Assembly (NCBI GenBank): GCA_963766365.1
Contig: CAVXZK010000015.1
Coordinates: forward strand, 1-58,700
DNA: 58,700 bases
Reading direction: 5' to 3'
Origin: JALORV01 sp963766365
GTDB lineage: Bacteria > Pseudomonadota > Gammaproteobacteria > Burkholderiales > Burkholderiaceae_F
The translations under genes and the position numbers were made by a program. Every line of letters begins with the position of its first letter. Position 1 is the stretch's first letter. Positions 9,574 to 18,797 of this stretch are shown here, in pieces. The notes beneath the pieces are model-generated. The model worked only from the letters and a program-made list of their open reading frames with translations. It ran no database searches and had not been told where the DNA came from.

Positions 9574-10703
9574 AGACGCTGCGTCGTTACCTGTGGAAGG
9601 AAATCGCAACGGCCACCGGCTTCATGCTGTTCGCGCTGCTCTCGCTCTTCACCTTCTTCGACTTGGTGGCACAGCTCGACGAGATTGGCCAGCGCGGCTT
9701 CAAGCTGCGTCATGCGCTGGCCTACGTGGCCTTCACGCTGCCGTCGCGGATGTACGAGGTCATGCCGATCGCGGCGCTGATCGGCACGATCTACGTGCTG
9801 TCGAAGCTGGCTGCGAATTCCGAGTTCACGATCATGCGCGTCTCCGGCATGAGCACGCGGCGGCTGATGATGAGCCTGCTGGGCATCGGCCTGATGATGG
9901 TCGCGCTGACGTTCATGCTCGGTGAGGTGGTCTCGCCGCCAGCGGAAAGGCTGGCGCAGCAGACGCGGCTGAAGGCGCGTGGCGGGCAGATCAGCGTGCG
10001 CGATTTCCGCTCGGGCGTGTGGGTGCGCGACGTCGTCAAGGAAGCGGATGGGACCGTCGGCGCCTACCGTTTCATCAATGTGCGCCAGGTCTCGCCGGAC
10101 GTCGGGACCAAGGGCTGGCGCATCATCGAATTCGACAGTGAATATCGCCTGCGCTCGATCGTCACCGCCGACGCCGGCAGTTATGTCCCGAACGTCGGGT
10201 GGGAACTGACCGATGTGGTTGAAACGAAGGTTCCCCGCATCGCCGCTGACGCCCGCCTCACGGATGCGCGCACCGAGGTGACAAAGGTGCCCGAATACAC
10301 GTGGAAGTCGGAACTCAAGCCGGACATCTTCGGCGTGCTTCTGGTGCAGCCCGAGCGCATGGCTGGCTGGGACCTGCTGCAGTACATCAGTCACCTCGCT
10401 GAAAACCGCCAGCAGACCGAACGCTACGAAATCGCCTTCTGGGGCAAGCTGTTCTACCCGTGGGCGGTGCTGGTGATGATGGCCCTGGCGCTGCCGTTTG
10501 CCTATCTCCACGTGCGCGCCGGCGGCGTGAGCTTCAAGATCTTTGCGGGCGTCATGCTCGGCGTCGCGTTCTACGGCATGAACAAGCTGTTTGCGCACAT
10601 TGGCCTGCTGAACACCTGGCCGCCCCTCGTCGTGTCGGCGCTTCCGAGCCTGGTCGTCCTGTCGCTGGCGTTCGGGGCGCTGTACTGGATCGAGCGGCGC
10701 TGA
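9570..10703 (+). CDS. lptG: LPS export ABC transporter permease LptG
   Basis: Partner permease of LptF, 377 residues with the same plan: membrane helices near 12-32, 60-80 and 98-118, a periplasmic beta domain, and three helices at the end. The first residues MKTLRRYLWKEIATATGFML and the FFDLVAQLDEIG segment are characteristic. The start is fixed by the four-base overlap with lptF. It converges on terC with 26 bases between the stops; no clear hairpin terminator is visible there. Confidence 0.94.
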   Translation: MKTLRRYLWKEIATATGFMLFALLSLFTFFDLVAQLDEIGQRGFKLRHALAYVAFTLPSRMYEVMPIAALIGTIYVLSKLAANSEFTIMRVSGMSTRRLMMSLLGIGLMMVALTFMLGEVVSPPAERLAQQTRLKARGGQISVRDFRSGVWVRDVVKEADGTVGAYRFINVRQVSPDVGTKGWRIIEFDSEYRLRSIVTADAGSYVPNVGWELTDVVETKVPRIAADARLTDARTEVTKVPEYTWKSELKPDIFGVLLVQPERMAGWDLLQYISHLAENRQQTERYEIAFWGKLFYPWAVLVMMALALPFAYLHVRAGGVSFKIFAGVMLGVAFYGMNKLFAHIGLLNTWPPLVVSALPSLVVLSLAFGALYWIERR

Positions 10704-10729
10704 GCGCGCCGCCATTGGCTGCTTGCCGG

Positions 10730-11734
10730 TTAATTCCCGCCGTCCCTTGGCTTCTTCGCGGGGAAAGGATAGGCCCCGCCACCGTGTCCGGCCTTCGCCG
10801 GGATCTTCAGCGACAGGATCATCGTCGCCGCTAGAACGGTGATCGTGAAGACGAGCGACCAGACGACCGGAATCTTGTAGAGGTCGATCAGGAGCATCTT
10901 TGCGCCGATGAACACGAGCACGATCGCCAGCCCGTAGGAGAGCAGGTGGAAGCGCTCGTGCATGCCGGCGAGCAGGAAATACATCGCGCGCAGGCCCAGG
11001 ATCGCGAACACGTTCGAGGTCAGCACGATGAACGGGTCGGTCGTGATTGCGAAAATGGCGGGAATCGAGTCGACTGCAAAGATGATGTCGACGATGCCGA
11101 TCAGCACGATGACGACGAACAGCGGCGTGAAGTGCCTGATGCCATTGATCACCGTCGTGAAGCGCTCGCCGTCGAACGACGGCGAGATGCGAAGGCGCTG
11201 GCGCAGCAGCTTGAGTGCCGGGTTGGCTTCGAGGTCCGGCTCCTGACCCGCAGCCCACCACATCTTCACGCCCGTGAAGACGAGGAACGCGCCGAACAGA
11301 TAGAGCACCCAGTGGAACTGCGTGATGAGCCAGGCGCCGACCAGGATCATGCCGGCGCGCAGCACCAGCGCACCAAGGATTCCAATCATCAACACCCGCT
11401 TCTGGAACTCCTGGGGCACCGCGAAGTAGGTGAAGATCATCAGGAACACGAAGATGTTGTCGACCGCCAGTGCTTTTTCGATCAGGTAGCCGGTCAGGAA
11501 CTCGAGCCCCTTGGTGTTGGCTATTTCGCGCGAGACGTTGGAGTCGAGGTAGAACCACAGGCCCGCCAGGAATACGAACGAAACCGCGACCCAGATCAGC
11601 GACCAGACCGCCGCCTCCTTGATGGACACGCGGTGTGCGCCCTGCTTGCTCATCGCGAAGAAGTCGACGAGCAGGGCGACAACGACGAAGGCCGCGAACA
11701 GCGACCACATCAAGGGGTTACCGATCGATTGCAT
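10730..11734 (-). CDS. TerC/Alx-family integral membrane protein
   Basis: A 334-residue polytopic membrane protein with about nine hydrophobic segments. The family hallmark EKALAVDNIFVFLMIF is present, and a second acidic membrane motif reads FAVDSIPAIFAIT. E. coli Alx and related proteins export Mn2+ and are controlled by yybP-ykoY riboswitches. The leader of this gene carries just such a motif (see 11783-11940), which supports a role in manganese homeostasis. The C-terminus is a soluble Gly/Lys-rich tail. The ATG at 11734 is the first in frame and yields a sensible first helix. Confidence 0.92.
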   Translation of the reverse strand: MQSIGNPLMWSLFAAFVVVALLVDFFAMSKQGAHRVSIKEAAVWSLIWVAVSFVFLAGLWFYLDSNVSREIANTKGLEFLTGYLIEKALAVDNIFVFLMIFTYFAVPQEFQKRVLMIGILGALVLRAGMILVGAWLITQFHWVLYLFGAFLVFTGVKMWWAAGQEPDLEANPALKLLRQRLRISPSFDGERFTTVINGIRHFTPLFVVIVLIGIVDIIFAVDSIPAIFAITTDPFIVLTSNVFAILGLRAMYFLLAGMHERFHLLSYGLAIVLVFIGAKMLLIDLYKIPVVWSLVFTITVLAATMILSLKIPAKAGHGGGAYPFPAKKPRDGGN

Positions 11735-11782
11735 GGCTGACTTTCGAAATGGCGCAGCGGCCGGCGCCCCCCGCCACTGGGA

Positions 11783-11940
11783 ATTCGAAAGCGCCTCGCG
11801 GTCTGGCCTGGAGCCCGCCTGGCGGCGGACTGCTGCGACGCCGGGCGGCGGAACTGCGCCGGTGCCGGCCGTACTGACGGCGTCGCATCGAAGGGCCGGA
11901 TGTCTCGCTCGGCGCCTCCTGGCTACTCCCCTTCAAGGGC
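11783..11940 (-). promoter_or_regulatory. yybP-ykoY family (Mn2+) riboswitch upstream of the TerC gene
   Basis: Read on the minus strand, the leader holds the conserved blocks of this class in order: AAGGGGAGTAGCC (11921-11933), then CCGTCAGTACGG (11869-11880), then CGCGAGGCGCTTTC (11787-11800), the counterpart of the family's GCGAGACC-U element. The last block lies 50-65 bases before the terC start, which fits translational or transcriptional control. In this family Mn2+ binding frees expression of an exporter. Identification rests on these motifs and the downstream gene; I could not run a covariance model. Confidence 0.85.
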
Positions 11941-12035
11941 GGGCGAATTAGACCAGCGGCGTGCCACGTCGCCCATCAGGAAAACCCTGTGGCGATCCGT
12001 GGACGCCTGCAGTGCGGTCTGCCAAGCCAGGTCCG

Positions 12036-14891
12036 TCAACTGCAGTTCCCGGTGGCCCCGCAGGCCGTGCAGAACTCGCAGCCGTCGCGCTTGATGACCG
12101 CTGCCGCTCCGCAGCTGCCGCAGACCTTGCCCTTGATCGGCGCGGTTTCGTGCTCGATCACCTTGACGGCGTCCGGCAGCGCCAGGATGCCGGCGGACTG
12201 GATCGCGCGGCCGTCGTCGTCGAGGATGCCGAGCACCTTGTAACGGTGCAGCAGCAGCGTCGCGATGTACGCCACGGTGCTCGGGTACAACGCAGAGCGC
12301 TCCTCGCCCGGCACGGCGGCCCAGAATTCGCCGTTCTGTTCGCCGAAATTGAGCAGCTTCTTCAGCTTCAGGCCGATCCAGTTGGCATCGACGACCCGCA
12401 TGTCGAGTGAGATCAGCTTGCACAGGCCGTCGAGCACCTTCGGGTACTCGCCGGCGAGCCAGATCGAATACGGGCGGCGGCTGCCGTCGGGCAGGTGCAG
12501 CTCCTTCACGCCGAGGACGAAATCGTCGCCGGTGTTCGCGTTCGAGATGTCGACGGTCCAGCTCATCGTCCCCAGCGGGCCGGCCTTGGGTTCCTTCTTC
12601 GAGAACAACGCATTCAGTACGGGCGTCGGGTGCTGGTCGAGTTCCTTGAAGACCCCGAGCTGCTCGCAGCGCCAGCGCACGATGTTGGCGAAGGCCGAAA
12701 CGACCCCGCTCTGCCATAACTTGTCGCCCGTTGGCGGCATCGTGATCGCGAAGCCCTGTTCGTCACGCGCCTTGGCGAGCGCGTCGAGCTTCATCTTCAG
12801 CCAGGCGCGATCCTCGCTGCGCATGTCCATTGACAGGGCCTTCGCGATCGCGCCCAGCCCGCGCGGCTGCTCCGCGCCGTTGACCCAGACCTCGAACGGC
12901 ACCGCCGGCTCGCCGACCTGGCCGATGAAGATCGCGAAGGATTCCCTGCGCTCCGGAATCTCGACCATGAAGGTCCACGCCAGGTTGCCCTCGGCGAGGT
13001 CCGGACGGCCGGGCCATTTGAGGCTCGCCACCGCGGGCCGTGGCGTGGAGTCGAGCCGCACGCGTCGATCCGGATCGTCCTTCAGGTCCTGCGGCGAAGC
13101 GTTGTGCGACGCCGCTGGCTCCTTGATGGCTTCGAGCACCGAACCGATGACATTGTTCGGGCGGTACGTAGTGATGCCCTTGAGGCCGGCGTGCCACGCG
13201 CCGAGGTAGAGGTTCTTGAAATCCTCGAAGGGGTAATCCTCGGGCACATTGACGGTCTTGCTGATCGCGGCATCGACGTAAGGCTGCACCGCCGCGATCA
13301 TCTGCATGTGATCGTTGGCGCTCATTTCGAGCGCGCTGACGAAGCCGGCGGGCAGCTTGGACTCGTCGCCGCCCATGCGGCGGAACAGGCGATAGGCATA
13401 GTCCTCGACGACGTACTCCTGCTTGCTGCCGTCTGGCATGCGCTTCTTGCGAATGTAAGTCCAGGAAAACGTCGGCTCGATGCCTCCCGAGGCGTTGCCT
13501 GCAAACGCCAGGGAGATCGTGCCGGTCGGCGCGATCGACAGCAGATGCGAGTTGCGGATGCCGTGCGCGCGGACCTGCGCCTTCAGCTCGTCAGGCAATC
13601 GCGACGCGCAGTGCGGCTCGGCGAGGAACTTGTCGGCATCGAAGAGCGGGAAGATGCCCTTTTCGCGGGCGTTGTCGACGGATGCGCCGTACGCGGCATC
13701 GCGCATCGTGCGGCTGATGTCGGCGGCCAGCGCGCGCGCCTCGGCGCTGTCGTAGCGCAGGCCCAGCATCGTCAAGGTGTTGCCCAGTCCGGTGAAGCCC
13801 AGCCCGATGCGCCGCTTGTTCGCGGCTTCCTGCGCCTGTTCCGGCAGCGGCCACAGCGTGGCGTCGAGCACGTTGTCCAGCGCGCGGATCGACACGCGAG
13901 TGACTTCGCGGAACCTGTCCCAGTCGAACGTCGCCCGCTCGCCGAACGGGTCAACGACGAAACGCGTCAGGTTGATCGAGCCGAGGCAGCAGCAGCCATA
14001 GGGCGGAAGCGGCTGCTCACCACAGGGGTTCGTCGCCGCGATGGTCTCGCAGTACGACAGGTTGTTGTCGTCGTTGACGCGGTCGATGAAGATGACGCCG
14101 GGCTCGGCATGGCTGTAGGTCGACTGCATGATCTGGTCGAACAGGTCGCGCGCCCGGGCCTTGCGATAGACCCAGCTGCCATCGGGCCGCTGGTAGCTGG
14201 TCGACTTGTCGAACGCTTCGGCGGCATGCCACAGCTCGACCTCGCCGTCGGTCTCGACCGCGCGCATGAACGCGTCAGTCACCGCCACCGACATGTTGAA
14301 GTTCGCCAGCGAGCCGTCGCGCTTGGCGTGGATGAAGTCCTCGATGTCCGGGTGATCGCAGCGCATCATTCCCATCTGTGCACCGCGCCGTGCGCCGGCG
14401 GATTCGAGCGTCTCGCAGCTCTTGTCGAACACGCGCATGTAGGAGATCGGGCCGCTGGCGCGCGAGTGCGTGCCGTGCACGAGGGCGCCCTTCGGGCGGA
14501 TCGGCGAAAAGTCGTAGCCGACTCCGCCGCCGCGGCGCATCGTCTCGGCCGCCTGGTTCAGCGCCAGGTAGATCGAAGGTACGTTGCCCTTGGTGCCGCT
14601 GATCGCGTCGCCGACCGGCTGCACGAAGCAGTTGATCAGTGTCGCGGCGATGCCGGTGCCGGCCGCCGAGTTGACGCGGCCGCCAGGGATGAAGCCATCG
14701 ACCATCGCTTCGTAAAAACGCTTTTCCCAGACCTCGCGCTGCTCAGGCTTCTCGACCTGCGCCAGACCGCGTGCGACTCTGCGGCGCACCTCGTCGACGC
14801 TCTTCTCCTCGCCCTTCGCATACTTCTCGAGGAGAACGTCGATCGAGATCGGCTGCTCGTCGAGCAGCACCTGTGCCTTTTCCAGTTTCAT
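12036..14891 (-). CDS. nrdJ: Adenosylcobalamin-dependent ribonucleotide reductase (class II)
   Basis: Reduces ribonucleotides to deoxyribonucleotides using coenzyme B12. The 951-residue protein opens with MKLEKAQVLLDEQPI. It has the RNR segments GGRVNSAAGTG and RRGGGVGYDFSPIRP, the NPCGEQPLPPYGC motif with catalytic Cys, and the APTGTISLAFAGNASGGIEP block. The C-terminal third contains two repeated modules with MDMR-type motifs and ends in a zinc ribbon (VCGSCGAAAVIKRDGCEFC and CGATGNCS) that supplies the redox cysteines. It is transcribed away from cysB. I see no cobalamin riboswitch in the 198-base intergenic space, which is too short for one. Confidence 0.94.
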   Translation of the reverse strand: MKLEKAQVLLDEQPISIDVLLEKYAKGEEKSVDEVRRRVARGLAQVEKPEQREVWEKRFYEAMVDGFIPGGRVNSAAGTGIAATLINCFVQPVGDAISGTKGNVPSIYLALNQAAETMRRGGGVGYDFSPIRPKGALVHGTHSRASGPISYMRVFDKSCETLESAGARRGAQMGMMRCDHPDIEDFIHAKRDGSLANFNMSVAVTDAFMRAVETDGEVELWHAAEAFDKSTSYQRPDGSWVYRKARARDLFDQIMQSTYSHAEPGVIFIDRVNDDNNLSYCETIAATNPCGEQPLPPYGCCCLGSINLTRFVVDPFGERATFDWDRFREVTRVSIRALDNVLDATLWPLPEQAQEAANKRRIGLGFTGLGNTLTMLGLRYDSAEARALAADISRTMRDAAYGASVDNAREKGIFPLFDADKFLAEPHCASRLPDELKAQVRAHGIRNSHLLSIAPTGTISLAFAGNASGGIEPTFSWTYIRKKRMPDGSKQEYVVEDYAYRLFRRMGGDESKLPAGFVSALEMSANDHMQMIAAVQPYVDAAISKTVNVPEDYPFEDFKNLYLGAWHAGLKGITTYRPNNVIGSVLEAIKEPAASHNASPQDLKDDPDRRVRLDSTPRPAVASLKWPGRPDLAEGNLAWTFMVEIPERRESFAIFIGQVGEPAVPFEVWVNGAEQPRGLGAIAKALSMDMRSEDRAWLKMKLDALAKARDEQGFAITMPPTGDKLWQSGVVSAFANIVRWRCEQLGVFKELDQHPTPVLNALFSKKEPKAGPLGTMSWTVDISNANTGDDFVLGVKELHLPDGSRRPYSIWLAGEYPKVLDGLCKLISLDMRVVDANWIGLKLKKLLNFGEQNGEFWAAVPGEERSALYPSTVAYIATLLLHRYKVLGILDDDGRAIQSAGILALPDAVKVIEHETAPIKGKVCGSCGAAAVIKRDGCEFCTACGATGNCS

Positions 14892-15089
14892 CGTTGTCCC
14901 GAGAAATGAAGTTGCATGCTCGTCGCAGACCTTCGCGTCGACGCTGAAGCGAAAGGAAAATTATAGGCAGCCGATCCCGCTGCGCCTGCTTCCATTCTGA
15001 CGCCGGAAGAAGTAGTCCTTAACGGAAGTCGTGAAACGCGCATATAAGTCAGCGCTATAAAATCGCGCCTCCATATTACGGAGAAGCGC

Positions 15090-16019
15090 ATGAACCTGCA
15101 GCAGTTCCGCTTCCTGCGCGAGGCGGCGCGCCACAAGTTCAGCCTGACCGAGGCGGCGCGGGCGCTGCACACGTCTCAGCCGGGCATTTCGAAGGCCATC
15201 ATCGAGCTCGAGCAGGAGCTCGGCGTGCCTATCCTGGCGCGCCACGGCAAGCGCGTGAAGGGGCTGACCGCGCCGGGCCAGGTCGTGCTCGAGGCGGCCG
15301 AACGCATCATGCTCGAGGTGGACAACCTGAAGAAGCTGGCGCGCGATTACGTCGGCAGCCCGGAGGGTACGCTGCGCATCGCGACGACGCACACGCAGGC
15401 GCGCTATGTGCTGCCCCAGGTGATCCAGCAATTCGCGCAGAAGTTTCCCCAGGTGCGGCTGAAGCTGCTGCAGGCCAATCCGCCGCAGATTGCGGCGATG
15501 CTGGTGCATGGCCAGGCGGATCTCGGCGTGGCCACTGAATCACTGGCCGACGCCCCGGGGTTGCTGTCGATCCCGATCTACGACTGGCAGCATGTGGCGG
15601 TAGTCAAGCCGGACCATCCGCTGGCCAAGTTTGCAACGACGCCCGGCAAGCTCACACTGAAGGACCTGGCGCGCAATCCGCTCGTCACCTATGAGCAGCA
15701 GTTTGCGGGCCGCGGCAAGATCGACGACGCCTTTGCACGGGCCGGCATCGAACCGTCGATCGTGCTCGAGGCGATTGACGCCGACGTCATCAAGACCTAC
15801 GTGCAGATCGGCATGGGGGTGGGCATCGTCGCTGGCGTCGCCGTCGATGCGCGGCGCGACGGGCTCGTCATCCTGCCCTGCGGGCACCTGTTCGGACGCA
15901 ACGTCACCCGGCTCGCGGTCAAGGAGGGCACCTACCTGCGCGGCTTCGTCTACTCCTTCGTCGAGATGCTGGTGCCCGGCTGGGACAAGCGCCGCATCGA
16001 GGAAGCCTTCCGCGGCTGA
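15090..16019 (+). CDS. cysB: CysB-type LysR-family transcriptional regulator
   Basis: A 309-residue LysR regulator with the N-terminal helix-turn-helix (residues about 18-38, SLTEAARALHTSQPGISKAI) and an inducer-binding domain. The CysB subgroup is recognised by MNLQQFRFLREA at the start, the TTHTQARYVLP strand that binds the N-acetylserine-type ligand, and the closing segment near residues 285-305. It should activate sulfate assimilation genes under sulfur limitation. The ATG at 15090 has the site ACGGAGAAGCGC just upstream, and an AT-rich TATAAAAT stretch lies at 15056-15063 as a possible -10 region. Confidence 0.92.
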   Translation: MNLQQFRFLREAARHKFSLTEAARALHTSQPGISKAIIELEQELGVPILARHGKRVKGLTAPGQVVLEAAERIMLEVDNLKKLARDYVGSPEGTLRIATTHTQARYVLPQVIQQFAQKFPQVRLKLLQANPPQIAAMLVHGQADLGVATESLADAPGLLSIPIYDWQHVAVVKPDHPLAKFATTPGKLTLKDLARNPLVTYEQQFAGRGKIDDAFARAGIEPSIVLEAIDADVIKTYVQIGMGVGIVAGVAVDARRDGLVILPCGHLFGRNVTRLAVKEGTYLRGFVYSFVEMLVPGWDKRRIEEAFRG

Positions 16020-16063
16020 TGGCGCGCGGCCTACACTGGCGACAACCTGTTTTGGAGGCAACC

Positions 16064-16675
16064 ATGGCCACGACTCCCGCCCCGGTTCCGATCCACGGAC
16101 TGCACCACTATGCCTACCGATGCAAGGACGCCGAGGAGACGCGGCATTTCTACGAGGACATCCTCGGGCTGCCGCTGTATCACATCATCCAGAGCGACCA
16201 TGTGCCGTCGACCGGCGAGTATTGCCCGTACACGCACATCTTCTTCCGCATGACCGACGGCTCGTGCATCGCGTTCTTCGATCTCGGCGACGACGTCGCC
16301 TGCGAGCCTTCGCCCAACACGCCGTCGTGGGTCAATCATGTCGCGTTTCGCGTCGACAGCGTCGACGCGCTCGAGCAGGTCAAGGCGCGCCTCGAGGCCA
16401 ACGGTGTCGAGGTCGTCGGGATCACGGACCATCACATCTTCAACTCGATCTACTTCTTCGACCCGAACGGCATCCGCATCGAACTGTCGGCGCAGCTCGC
16501 CTCCGAGATGCAGATGCAGGAAGAGAGCAAGACCGCGCATGCTCGGCTTGCCGAGTGGACGCGGCGCAAGAACGAGTGGCGGCGCGAACGCGCGCAGGGC
16601 GCCGCCCCGCCGGTGCTGAAGCCGCAGCAGAACGACCGGCCCGAGGTCGCGGCGCGCGCGACCGTGCGGCGCTAG
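16064..16675 (+). CDS. VOC-family (glyoxalase/bleomycin-resistance fold) protein
   Basis: A 203-residue metal-dependent dioxygenase or isomerase of the vicinal-oxygen-chelate fold. Two paired beta-alpha modules are visible: IHGLHHYAYRC and SWVNHVAFRVDS supply histidine ligands, and FFDPNGIRIEL supplies the acidic ligand near residue 145. The last 45 residues are a charged helical tail unusual for small glyoxalases. The ATG at 16064 is preferred over 16019 because TTTGGAGG sits eight bases ahead of it. It is immediately followed by a PanE-like gene, which hints at a catabolic pair. Substrate unknown. Confidence 0.85.
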   Translation: MATTPAPVPIHGLHHYAYRCKDAEETRHFYEDILGLPLYHIIQSDHVPSTGEYCPYTHIFFRMTDGSCIAFFDLGDDVACEPSPNTPSWVNHVAFRVDSVDALEQVKARLEANGVEVVGITDHHIFNSIYFFDPNGIRIELSAQLASEMQMQEESKTAHARLAEWTRRKNEWRRERAQGAAPPVLKPQQNDRPEVAARATVRR

Positions 16676-16678
16676 CGC

Positions 16679-17659
16679 GTGCGGGTCGCGATTGTCGGCG
16701 CCGGCTCGATCGGCGCCGTGATCGGCGCGCGCCTGGCGGCATCCGGCCATGAGGTCGTGCTGGTGGCACGCGGCACGCACCTGGCGGCAATCCGGCGCGA
16801 TGGCCTGACGCTGGTTGACCACGTCGTGGCAGCCAGTGGCGTCTACCGGCTGCCGGCGAGCGACGATCCGTCGCAGTTCGATTCGCAGGACCTGGTCGTC
16901 ATCGGACTCAAGGCACATGCCATCGGCGCGATGCTGCCGAAGCTCGCCACACTCGTGGGGCCGCATACGACGGTGGTGCCTGCGATCAATGGCCTGCCGT
17001 GGTGGTACTTCCATCGCGAAGGCAGTGCGCTGGCCGGTATCTCGCTGCATACGCTCGACCCGGCCGGCACGATGTTCACGGCGCTCGATCCGGTGCACAT
17101 CCTTGGATGTGTCGTCCACATCGCCGCCGAAGTGCGCGCACCCGGCGAAGTGCACTACACCGGCGGCAAGCGGCTGATCCTGGGCGAGCCCGATCGATCG
17201 ATGTCGCCGCGGCTGGAGGCGGTCGCCCATGCGCTGGACGCCGCCGGTTTCACGACAGAACGCTCGCCCGATATCCGCCTCGCGGTCTGGATCAAGCTGC
17301 TCGGCAACCTGTCGTTCAATCCGGTCGCGGCGCTGACCGGCTACCTGATGAACCAGATCGTCGCCGACGAGGACGTGCTGGGCGTCATCCGCGCGATGAT
17401 GCTTGAAGGCATGGCGGTTTCAGCGCACTACGGTTACCCGATGCCGATGACTCCCGACCAGCGCATCGACCTGGCGCGCCAGTTGGGCGCCGCAAAGATT
17501 TCCATGTTGCAGGATCTTGAACAGCGTCGACCGCTGGAGCTGGCCGCCATCGTCGGCGCGGTCATCGAGCTCGCCGACATGGCGGGCATCGCCGTGCCGA
17601 CTATCCGCCACGTACACGGGCTGACACTCGGCCGTGCCCGCGCGTTGGGTGTAGCCTGA
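16679..17659 (+). CDS. 2-dehydropantoate 2-reductase family protein (PanE/ApbA-like)
   Basis: A 326-residue NADPH-dependent ketoacid reductase. The N-terminal Rossmann motif is VAIVGAGSIGAVIGARLA, and the catalytic Lys/Asn region reads WIKLLGNLSFNPVAALTG (about residues 204-221), followed by the helical C-terminal domain. The GTG at 16679 is only three bases after the VOC gene's stop. Many proteobacteria carry several PanE paralogues that act on other alpha-keto acids, and the VOC neighbour suggests a catabolic rather than pantothenate role. I therefore leave the symbol empty. Confidence 0.88.
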   Translation: MRVAIVGAGSIGAVIGARLAASGHEVVLVARGTHLAAIRRDGLTLVDHVVAASGVYRLPASDDPSQFDSQDLVVIGLKAHAIGAMLPKLATLVGPHTTVVPAINGLPWWYFHREGSALAGISLHTLDPAGTMFTALDPVHILGCVVHIAAEVRAPGEVHYTGGKRLILGEPDRSMSPRLEAVAHALDAAGFTTERSPDIRLAVWIKLLGNLSFNPVAALTGYLMNQIVADEDVLGVIRAMMLEGMAVSAHYGYPMPMTPDQRIDLARQLGAAKISMLQDLEQRRPLELAAIVGAVIELADMAGIAVPTIRHVHGLTLGRARALGVA

Positions 17660-17670
17660 TCCGCGCTGGT

Positions 17671-18528
17671 TCAGTGCCGCTTGCTGCCGCGGACCAGATC
17701 GAGTGCCGCGTCGAACAGCGGCGAGCCGGGATTGGCAAGCTCATCGACGACTGTCAGGTGATGGGCGCCCGCCATTGCGACGTCGCGCATGACGACGTTG
17801 TTCCAGGCGTGACCGATGAGTGCGTTCTGGCGCTTGAACTCCGATGATTCCAGCGCGCCGACGGCCGTGATCAGCGGCGCGTCGGTGGCCGGTGGCATAT
17901 GGATCGGCGACAGGGCGCGCGCCCGTCGCGCATCGAGCTGCAGGTCGACGTTCACGAACGGGGCCTGCAGCAGCGGCGCGAGATCGTAGATGCCGCTGAT
18001 CGCCAGCCCGGCCTTCACCAACTTTGCAGGCAGGTCGGACGCCACCACCGGCCACAGCGCGGCCATCATCAACGCCGTGAGGTGCGCCCCGGCGGAGTGC
18101 CCGGCGACGACGATGCGCTCCGGATCAAACCCCAGTCGATCGCCGTTGCGGTACAGCCAGGCCAGCGCCCTGATCTGCTGCCGGACGATCTCTTCCATCG
18201 GCGTGGCCGGAGCCAGCCCGTAGTTGAGCAGCGCCAGCGCGACGCCGTGCTGCACGAACGGCGGGGCCAGCCAGGAAAAGTCCGACTTGTCGAGCGAGCG
18301 CCAGTAGCCACCGTGAATGAAGACGAGCAGCGGCGCGGCTTCCTGACGCGTGGGAAAGTAGTCCAGTCGCTCGGCCGCCGTCTCGCCAAACGGCAAGTCG
18401 ATCAGGCAGGCCCGCAGGCGTCGGGTGATCGCGGCCTGCTCGGCCCAGCGCGCGAAGATCTGCGGGTGCTCCGGTATCGCGGCCCGCGCGTTGTACTCCC
18501 GCTCAAAGAACGCGCTGTCGTGCTTCAT
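17671..18528 (-). CDS. Alpha/beta hydrolase, arylformamidase-like
   Basis: A 285-residue serine hydrolase. The oxyanion motif HGGYW (about residue 75), the nucleophile elbow GHSAGAH (about residue 140) and a C-terminal AGAHHLTVV that would carry the catalytic histidine are all present. The HGGYW form and overall length match the kynurenine formamidase/arylformamidase-like branch. The ATG at 18528 is chosen because the longer frame extends through the tRNA-side intergenic region. It converges on the PanE-like gene. The substrate is inferred only at family level. Confidence 0.85.
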   Translation of the reverse strand: MKHDSAFFEREYNARAAIPEHPQIFARWAEQAAITRRLRACLIDLPFGETAAERLDYFPTRQEAAPLLVFIHGGYWRSLDKSDFSWLAPPFVQHGVALALLNYGLAPATPMEEIVRQQIRALAWLYRNGDRLGFDPERIVVAGHSAGAHLTALMMAALWPVVASDLPAKLVKAGLAISGIYDLAPLLQAPFVNVDLQLDARRARALSPIHMPPATDAPLITAVGALESSEFKRQNALIGHAWNNVVMRDVAMAGAHHLTVVDELANPGSPLFDAALDLVRGSKRH

Positions 18529-18649
18529 CCGGACTCCAGGCAGTGCCCCCGAGTGTAGTTGGCGCCGGACCCTGCCTCGTTTGAACGGATCAGCGGCTCC
18601 ACCTATAATCGCGGTCCCGCTTGGTGCTCGCGCCGGGCGGCCGCACACC

Positions 18650-18725
18650 GGGGAAGTAGCTCAGCTGGGAGAGCGCTGCGTTCGCAATGCAGAGGTCGGG
18701 AGTTCGATCCTCCTCTTCTCCACCA
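18650..18725 (+). tRNA. tRNA-Ala (anticodon CGC)
   Basis: A 76-base cloverleaf with encoded CCA. The acceptor stem GGGGAAG pairs with CTTCTCC and contains the G3-U70 wobble pair that defines alanine tRNAs. The D arm GCTC...GAGC, the anticodon stem CTGCG/TGCAG with loop TTCGCAA, and the T arm with GTTCGATCC are complete. The loop places CGC at positions 34-36, reading GCG codons, which suits a GC-rich genome. It marks the left border of the accessory region that follows. Confidence 0.97.
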
Positions 18726-18759
18726 ACGCGCCAAAGGGCCGCACATGTTGCTGTCGGCC

Positions 18760-18796
18760 GATGCATAAAACTTCCGCTCTGGAAGTTTTATGCATC
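18760..18796. repeat. Perfect 16-bp palindrome next to the tRNA
   Basis: The arm GATGCATAAAACTTCC (18760-18775) is repeated exactly as its reverse complement at 18781-18796 around a five-base GCTCT loop. It begins 35 bases after the tRNA. There is no T-run on either side, so it is not a standard intrinsic terminator, and it sits where a truncated gene begins. A role as a recombination or insertion footprint is my inference. Confidence 0.8.
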
Positions 18797-18797
18797 C

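Noticed and set aside
9546..11708. A 720-codon minus-strand open frame across lptG and terC
   Set aside because: It is antisense or out of frame to lptG and to the genuine TerC frame; its composition (Arg, Gln, His rich) is typical of shadow frames in high-GC DNA.
13104..14909. A 601-codon plus-strand frame opposite nrdJ
   Set aside because: It is the complement of a well-conserved ribonucleotide reductase; no motifs and biased composition.
14892..15089. A cobalamin riboswitch for the B12-dependent ribonucleotide reductase
   Set aside because: The intergenic space is under 200 bases and I see no B12-box-like sequence; it mainly looks like the cysB promoter area.
18687..18797. An apparent ATG-started N-terminus for the PEP-CTERM ORF
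   Set aside because: It begins inside the tRNA and crosses the palindrome; there is no signal peptide.
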